Shown here: piece by piece, positions 61,701 to 64,000 of the stretch | Layout of the letters: every line of letters starts with the position of its first letter | Position numbering within the stretch: the first letter of the stretch is position 1 | Notes under the pieces: model-generated | Seen by the model: the letters and a program-made list of their open reading frames with translations, nothing else | Told to the model about the DNA's origin: nothing | The model's database searches: none | Program-made: the position numbers and the translations under genes | DNA from: Micromussa lordhowensis | Lineage: Eukaryota; Cnidaria; Anthozoa; Scleractinia; Lobophylliidae | Direction: 5' to 3' | DNA: 64,000 bases | NCBI GenBank assembly: GCA_964020085.1 | Contig: OZ026597.1 | Span: 25,197,672-25,261,671 of the forward strand

Positions 61701-63368
61701 ACTATTTGATATTTCTGATAAAGACGTGAGGCATTCAAAAAGCTTGCTGTCTGATGCACTGTCCGCCAAAACTTGTGCAATGATTTGTTCTGTCTCCAGC
61801 AAGTACAAAAATTTGTGTGACGAAAGAGAACCCAGTTTGCTTTCTTGGGCACAGTATACAGTAAGCGAGACTCTCTCTGCCTGGTCATGATCTGAAACAG
61901 ACCAAAAACAAGCACACTGAGAGTGCTATTTTCAACAACTTGAAGATTAAATTGTATTTTAATTTATATTGTATCAGACTATTACCAACAAAGAATACAG
62001 TTGATACACTAAATTACGCGGGCAGCAACCAAAAGCAAAGGGTCCCAAGAAGTACTTCCTGCGACTACACTTAGCTACTCCAAGGTAAAAATTGCCCGTC
62101 TTGATGAACCTTTCTCAGAAATTTTTGAACCGGAAGCAAGCCAAGTAGAAGGTCAATTACTGCTGCAAAAAGATATGACAAGGAGGAAAAAAGGCAAAAA
62201 AAAAATTATAAACCCGAAAAGCCTAAAGACACTTTCTCCAAATTTTAATTTCTATGCATGCCTGAGCAAAAATGTCATGAAATGTGGTGCTAGTGAAAAG
62301 AAAGGCATGCTACCATGTTGCAAATATTGGAACTAATTTGGCTCATAACCAGGCTGAAAATCTCCCAAATGTCCAAAAAATGCGTTTTTGGCAAAAAGCT
62401 CTGAGAGTCAATGGGTTAACAGAGGTATCCAACTTTAATTACAAAGTAATTTGGCATAAAAAGTTAAGGTGTTCACTGGGAGTGTGATCTTAAAAACACC
62501 CTGTATTAAGTGTACACTCCAACACATTTCCTAAAGGTGTCCATGTAATAAATGTTTGACCCTCTCACAAAATACGATTACATGCACAATAGTTGGTCAA
62601 TTAAAATCAAATTTGAACAGCACAAAGGTCTGGACTGATCTGTTTTTGGGGAGCATATATCATACAATAACCCACATATCAAGGGCTGTAGCTTAGGGAA
62701 TACCCCAGCTGTAGGAGGAGTTAGGTATTTGATGTTTTTCTTTTTTCATTTTGAATGCTTTTCGATTCAAACTGTAACTTCCTCTGTGGCTGTTAGTATG
62801 GTTTATGATACAATGTATTCCGTAAACAATCCTTTTCATATCGTATCCCCACAGGAGTTAAATCGTATAACAGAAATTTTCTGGAAATTTTCCAACCCAA
62901 AACAAAACCTTAACATACCCGTAGACTGATAAAACATGTTTTTAGCTGGTCACAGTATGCACAGTATACATACCTAAATAAATATTATTGCCATCACACA
63001 TACAAGGGCTTCACTAAAGGCCAGGCACTGGCCAAATTGACTGGCTGTGGGAATGATTTTGTCTGATCTTGCCCACCTGGTTTGACCTTCTAGAGGAAAG
63101 TTTTTCTTTCATTTCAAGTAGTTTTGCCCACTTGTGAAAATCAGTTGCTCTCCTGATGAAAATGTTAATGAAACCCCTGCACGCATATGAAGTAATACAT
63201 GCATAGGAATTATTATTTACCTGGCACAACCGCACGTAGAGTATATGCATTTATTTGTTGTGCTGTAGTTACATGCCGCTGATTTTTTCCTTCAAATACC
63301 AGGTAAAATTCTCCATTATCTGGTAGTGGAAAATCATCTGAGTATGTAATAAATATCACCTCCCCACC
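29317..63368 (-). CDS. Lbc-family Rho guanine-nucleotide exchange factor (AKAP13/ARHGEF28-like), 43 traced exons
   Basis: Minus-strand exons joined in phase (upper-lower): 63368-63221, 61891-61577, 58918-58744, 58621-58503, 57754-57705, 57587-57521, 56887-56759, 53454-53372, 52101-52008, 51705-51088, 49623-49557, 47150-47094, 45889-45847, 45197-45129, 43928-43856, 42918-42797, 42073-41964, 41859-41800, 41592-41540, 40791-40778, 40585-40517, 40329-40278, 40152-40100, 39793-39706, 39001-38922, 38814-38731, 38580-38539, 37214-37097, 36337-36288, 36209-36159, 35649-35581, 34978-34897, 34286-34201, 34096-33960, 33379-33330, 32727-32650, 32192-32131, 31978-31946, 31836-31793, 31519-31152, 30439-30366, 29885-29860, 29539-29317. 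Total 4485 bases, 1494 residues plus stop; the initiating exon is beyond 63368. The order (N-terminal conserved region, linker, DH, PH, coiled tail) is that of AKAP13 and ARHGEF28, activators of RhoA. No C1 zinc-finger exon was found. Confidence 0.9.
32841..32881. repeat. (AAT)n microsatellite
   Basis: Thirteen or so uninterrupted AAT units inside a RhoGEF intron. Confidence 0.95.
33330..34978 (-). CDS. RhoGEF PH domain exons
   Basis: Residues about 1075-1192 in four exons. Visible: LLHDGVLLWKTSKGKLVETR, VLIMEDMLVFLQEKDQKYSL (nearly the family wording), LRLKKVIVRAVATDPKAIFL, and the final helix with its invariant Trp (DEKKRWMAIIHQAVANAP). In Lbc-family GEFs this PH domain binds activated RhoA and gives positive feedback. 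Confidence 0.92.
34655..34795. repeat. Foldback repeat
   Basis: A left arm containing CTGGGCAACTGCGCA and CCCCTCCCCTAACCCAACA is matched inverted by TGTTGGGTTAGGGGAGGGG and TGCGCAATTGCCCAG. RhoGEF intron. Confidence 0.6.
35211..35292. repeat. Compact foldback repeat
   Basis: Near-perfect hairpin: left arm GTGGCTTGTGGGATCGTTAC then TGGGGGCAAAA, right arm TTTTGCCCCCAGCGACGATC then CCATAAGTCAC, with almost no loop. RhoGEF intron. Confidence 0.65.
35581..40585 (-). CDS. RhoGEF catalytic DH (Dbl homology) domain exons
   Basis: Exons 40585 to 35649, residues about 823-1074. Conserved region 1: KRQDVIHELIQTEVHHVRTL with the catalytic Glu in TEVHHVRTLKIM. Then IFYKGMLNYLAQETVDQMLP, FSGENSDKMKSAYGEFCSNH and the KKFADFIK helix. 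Conserved region 3: RRLSIPECITLVTQRLTKYP. The last helices (SLKKSITLVKEILQSVDQTI) lead into the PH domain. The sequence follows the Lbc-family DH order without gaps, so exchange activity on RhoA is expected by family knowledge. Confidence 0.93.
36432..36710 (+). mobile_element. tRNA-derived SINE, plus-strand copy with 10-bp target duplication
   Basis: Same family as 7578-7880. Head GCGGTGGCCTCATAGTGCGC, B-box-like GGGATCGACCC at 36486-36496, shared body words (GGGCAAGACAATTTACTCTC; ATGGACTAGCATCCCATCC). CAGCAATCTC flanks it at 36422-36431 and 36711-36720. Lies in a RhoGEF intron, antisense to the gene. Confidence 0.8.
36837..37069. mobile_element. 233-bp MITE with 9-bp target duplication, copy 2
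   Basis: Inverted ends ATGTTTAGAACACGAAATGA/TCATTTCGTGTTTTGAACAT, related to the element at 9470-9682, with the same interior GGTTAACC and GTTAGCCT words. CACTGTATC flanks both sides (36828-36836 and 37070-37078). RhoGEF intron. Confidence 0.8.
37517..37677. repeat. 161-bp foldback repeat
   Basis: Outer arms TTGACGTCAGTTTTTCAT and ATGAAAAACTGACGTCAG; inner arms GTCATAACATTGTCAAAGTA and TACTTTGACAATGTTATGAC flank an 18-base loop. RhoGEF intron. Confidence 0.65.
38095..38345 (+). repeat. Diverged tandem duplication, unit about 125 bp
   Basis: Two units share GGGGTTGGACCTCGAG, CCCCCGGGATTT and CTTCGTTTTCTTCACCTTTC. Upstream (37790-38090) there are looser copies of AAGGGGTACGTTTTT and GGTATACGAAA words. 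RhoGEF intron. Confidence 0.6.
41186..41466. mobile_element. MITE-like inverted repeat
   Basis: A left end with CTACACCACGCAGGAGAAAT and a right end with ATTTCTCCGCAGTAGTGTGG are imperfect inverts. The interior has GTCCACACTAATCCG and GGAGCTTT words. RhoGEF intron. Confidence 0.5.
41540..53454 (-). CDS. RhoGEF central linker, exons 8-19
   Basis: Mostly Ser/Lys-rich and probably unstructured. The 618-base exon 51705-51088 carries RRTHSWGKHDEKPELTKRSS. Two related short motifs follow: MSLLDFLNDE (49623-49557) and RLSLEEFLGE (47150-47094). Just before the DH domain come RSFTMDEENKDKDKGKDK, like the DKDK-rich run before the DH domain in GEF-H1 and AKAP13, and an acidic patch (DESGDDEDDDEG). The C1 domain expected here in vertebrate relatives was not seen. 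Confidence 0.75.
42409..42764. mobile_element. MITE-like inverted repeat rich in GAAAACG words
   Basis: ACCACACTAGCGTTTTCGG at the left and GAAAACGCATTAGTGTGGT at the right are inverted. The interior repeats GTCCACACTAA and CGTTTTC many times. Possibly related to 41186-41466 through the CACACTA ends. Confidence 0.55.
43285..43453. repeat. 169-bp foldback repeat
   Basis: AATCATACGGTTTCGAGTTC at the left pairs with an arm ending CGAGAAAAACCGTATGATT. Inner arms TCAAAAAGCTGAAATTGCAC and GTGCAATTTCAGCTTTTTGA are perfect inverts around a short GC-rich loop. Confidence 0.65.
44073..44265. repeat. 193-bp foldback/MITE
   Basis: GCCCTTTGCACGATC at the left and GATCGTGCAAAGGGC at the right are perfect inverts. 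Inner arms around TATGCTGGGACGCAA and TTGCGTCCCAGCATA continue the pairing. Confidence 0.65.
44709..44818 (+). mobile_element. Fragment related to the TTAA element at 55491-56111
   Basis: AAAAAGTGGGGGTCACCGT, then CTTAGCTTGAGGG-like and ATCTCTTACGTTTTGTACGC words appear in the same order as at 55951-56065. Ends are not preserved. Confidence 0.5.
46202..46323. repeat. 122-bp foldback/MITE
   Basis: CTCTGTTTCAAAACGAGTTC and inverted GACTCGTTTTGAAACCGAG at the ends. Inner arms TCATATGGAAATGAG and CTCATTTCAATATGA. Confidence 0.65.
47955..48054. repeat. 100-bp foldback
   Basis: CTCAGTCAACCTCGTTCCCA and, inverted, CTGGAAACGAGGTTGAATGA; inner arms CATCTTCCCGCCC and GGGCGGGAAGATG. RhoGEF intron. Confidence 0.65.
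48516..48527 (-). CDS. Possible 12-nt RhoGEF micro-exon
   Basis: GAAAGACAAAAG on the minus strand sits between an acceptor (TTAAAACTGCAG) and a donor (GTAATG), in an intron with matching phase. Its 12 bases would add four residues without shifting the frame. Too short to prove from sequence alone. Confidence 0.3.
50071..50348 (+). repeat. Dispersed repeat, copy B
   Basis: Partner of 4962-5234. Contains an inverted pair: ACACGAGAGACAGTGTTTCA near the left and TGAAACAGTGTCTCGAGTGT in the middle. RhoGEF intron. Confidence 0.65.
50559..50701 (-). CDS. Possible alternative terminal exon of the RhoGEF, hydrophobic C-terminus
   Basis: After acceptor CCTTGTTACAG, in phase with the exon ending at 51088, a frame reads GVSMEMNGSYYDVTNMLLEE and runs to TAG with a final segment containing CANFMLVVLIVCIIVLTLF. 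This would give a short isoform of about 650 residues lacking DH and PH, with a tail-anchor-like end. A variant ATTAAA signal lies on the minus strand at 50354-50359. No good in-phase donor was found, so it is either a terminal exon or not used. Confidence 0.35.
52481..52665. repeat. 185-bp foldback repeat
   Basis: AAGCAATAGACCACAAGTTT and its inverse AACTTGTGGTCTATTGCTT at the ends. Inner arms around CTGATAAACCACGCGGG and CCCGCGTGGTTTATCAG. RhoGEF intron. Confidence 0.7.
53644..55486. mobile_element. 1.84-kb DNA transposon with TTAA target duplication
   Basis: The ends AGTGCCTATGAAATG and CATTTCATAGGCACT are perfect inverts and continue imperfectly to about 65 bp (AAGTCTATG/CATAGACTT). TTAA lies on both sides (53640-53643 and 55487-55490). 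TTAA duplications are used by piggyBac and Kolobok elements; the ends do not settle which. Minus-strand frames of up to 145 codons (54309-53872) are present, but I recognise no transposase domain. Contains a (CT)n run at 54640-54669. RhoGEF intron. Confidence 0.75.
55491..56111. mobile_element. 621-bp TTAA-flanked MITE adjoining the previous element
   Basis: The left end GGTGATTTTC and right end GGAATCACC are inverted, with TTAA at 55487-55490 and 56112-56115. An internal direct repeat GGGGGTCACCGTGCT occurs near 55590 and 55965. It shares the TTAA at 55487 with the element on its left, so the two were inserted back to back. Confidence 0.65.
56759..63368 (-). CDS. RhoGEF N-terminal region, exons 1-7 of the traced set
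   Basis: Residues 1-49 (start GGEVIFITYSDDFPLPDNGE, then FYLVFEGKNQRHVTTAQQI) and 50-154 (DHDQAERVSLTVYC, LYLLETEQIIAQVLADSASD, FEFLELSPTWSLFGEKG) match the conserved N-terminal region of AKAP13 and ARHGEF28. Residues 155-213 (QETLLHLSARLGFTQLSTYL, SGKVPEDIARERGMKLLADM) match the ankyrin-like module that follows it in those proteins. The next four exons are a charged, poorly conserved linker (RIPRFRHSWPVRRKTKDTA, SSSDEELKQINRELSSKKF). Confidence 0.85.
57840..58312. mobile_element. 473-bp TA-flanked MITE (pogo/Tigger-like)
   Basis: Ends CAGTCGAACCTC and GAGGTTCGACTG are perfect inverts with TA on each side (57838-57839 and 58313-58314). Subterminal GTAAGCGACCACC and GGTGGTTGCTTATGAGAG words resemble those of many animal pogo-like MITEs. 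RhoGEF intron. Confidence 0.7.
59876..60150 (-). mobile_element. Diverged copy of the tRNA-derived SINE
   Basis: Shares GCTGGGGGTAACCC, ATTTATACACC, ACTGTGAGAGTAAA and TGTCTTGCCCAAGAA words in the same order as 7578-7880, but the head is worn and no target duplication is clear. RhoGEF intron. Confidence 0.55.
60387..61197. mobile_element. 811-bp TA-flanked transposon relic with CTTTCGGGG repeats
   Basis: Ends CCGTAGAGTTCCGATAGTAG and CTATCGGAACTTTACGG are inverted, flanked by TA (60385-60386, 61198-61199). Inside both ends are several copies of TTACTTTCGG or CTACTTTCGGGG. The minus strand holds a 77-codon frame (61036-60803) with MKNTNGGEQDATTVGHVLDS and APEGVWVQGGGIEIPWV, which looks like a worn transposon-encoded ORF rather than a host gene. 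Confidence 0.6.
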
Positions 63369-64000
63369 CTGGAAAAGAAATAGAAAAAATTAAAAATATA
63401 TTAAATAACAGCGACAAATAGGGACACTCTCAGATAATTTTGTTTCTCTCAAGCATGTCACCTAATTTTGGCTTTGGAGGACATTAAGACAACGCAATTA
63501 TGTGCATCCTTTCACAACACATGAACTGGCCCATGTAACTTTAGATTTGATTCAGAGTTTTTCGGGAACGCCAATTCAACAACTCATTTTAGATGTTTTT
63601 AAATCATTCCTAACAGGAACAAGTCTATGCTGATAAGACAGGTCAGAACAACTATGATTAAGACCAAATACTTCAAACAAGAAAATGTATAGAGAGAAAT
63701 ATCTGATCTTATAATCGAAGACAAAATTGACATTATCAAAAAAACTTTCTTCATCATTCTGAGATTCAACTGACTTAAACACTACTCTGCAACCATTCTC
63801 TCGAGTCCAGTTTCAAGTAGCTTGAACATAGGGTTCTTAGGATTTACCATTTTTGTCTTCTTTTACATGTACATAATAAAATAATTATTATTAAATTTCC
63901 AGCATGCATGGGTACAAATAAAAGAATGAAACTCAGCTATTGAAATAATAATCTTACAGGAATGCACTTGCATATTTGACAGTATTACACCCAACCTTGC
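63369..64000. other. Upstream intron of the RhoGEF, no exon recognised
   Basis: No exon with a start codon and the phase needed to join the exon at 63368 was found; the first exon is probably outside the window. Otherwise AT-rich and featureless. Confidence 0.5.

Overview
The window looks like nuclear DNA of a marine invertebrate, most likely a cnidarian (coral or sea anemone). It is AT-rich, its genes are broken into many short exons with GT-AG introns, and it is full of small non-autonomous transposons, foldback repeats, tRNA-derived SINEs and LINE tails. There are no operons, ribosome-binding sites, CRISPR arrays or bacterial features. Genus-level identity cannot be fixed from the sequence alone.

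Four protein-coding genes can be read. (1) Positions 33-7207, plus strand: the last eight exons of ADAL, a purine-nucleoside-type deaminase; its 5' end lies left of the window. (2) Positions 9817-10920, plus strand: an intronless coding sequence for a FAM221B-type cysteine/histidine-rich protein. (3) Positions 24617-12380, minus strand: a GAS2-like actin/microtubule linker in five exons. It has an N-terminal CH domain, a GAR domain split over two exons, and a giant 3.3-kb last exon encoding an acidic heptad-repeat array followed by a basic Lys/Pro/Thr/Ala-rich tail. (4) Positions 63368-29317, minus strand: a Lbc-family Rho guanine-nucleotide exchange factor of the AKAP13/ARHGEF28 type. I could trace 43 exons, in continuous reading phase, through the N-terminal conserved region, a long linker, the DH and PH domains and the C-terminal tail. 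Only the start of the protein is missing.

FAM221B and the GAS2-like gene are convergent, with about 1.5 kb between stop codons. The GAS2-like gene and the RhoGEF run in the same direction, separated by about 4.7 kb of mostly featureless DNA. GAS2-like proteins and Lbc-type RhoGEFs both act on the actin/microtubule cytoskeleton, but nothing in the sequence shows that the two genes are functionally coupled.

The rest is intron and intergenic DNA carrying many mobile elements. Several have target-site duplications that can be read directly: a SINE with a perfect 14-bp duplication, two copies of one MITE family with 9-bp duplications, two back-to-back TTAA elements, a TAA-flanked Harbinger-like MITE and TA-flanked elements. 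I found no convincing new multi-gene system. The most interesting leads are the GAS2-like protein's repeat tail, a possible truncated tail-anchored isoform of the RhoGEF, and the transposon structures.
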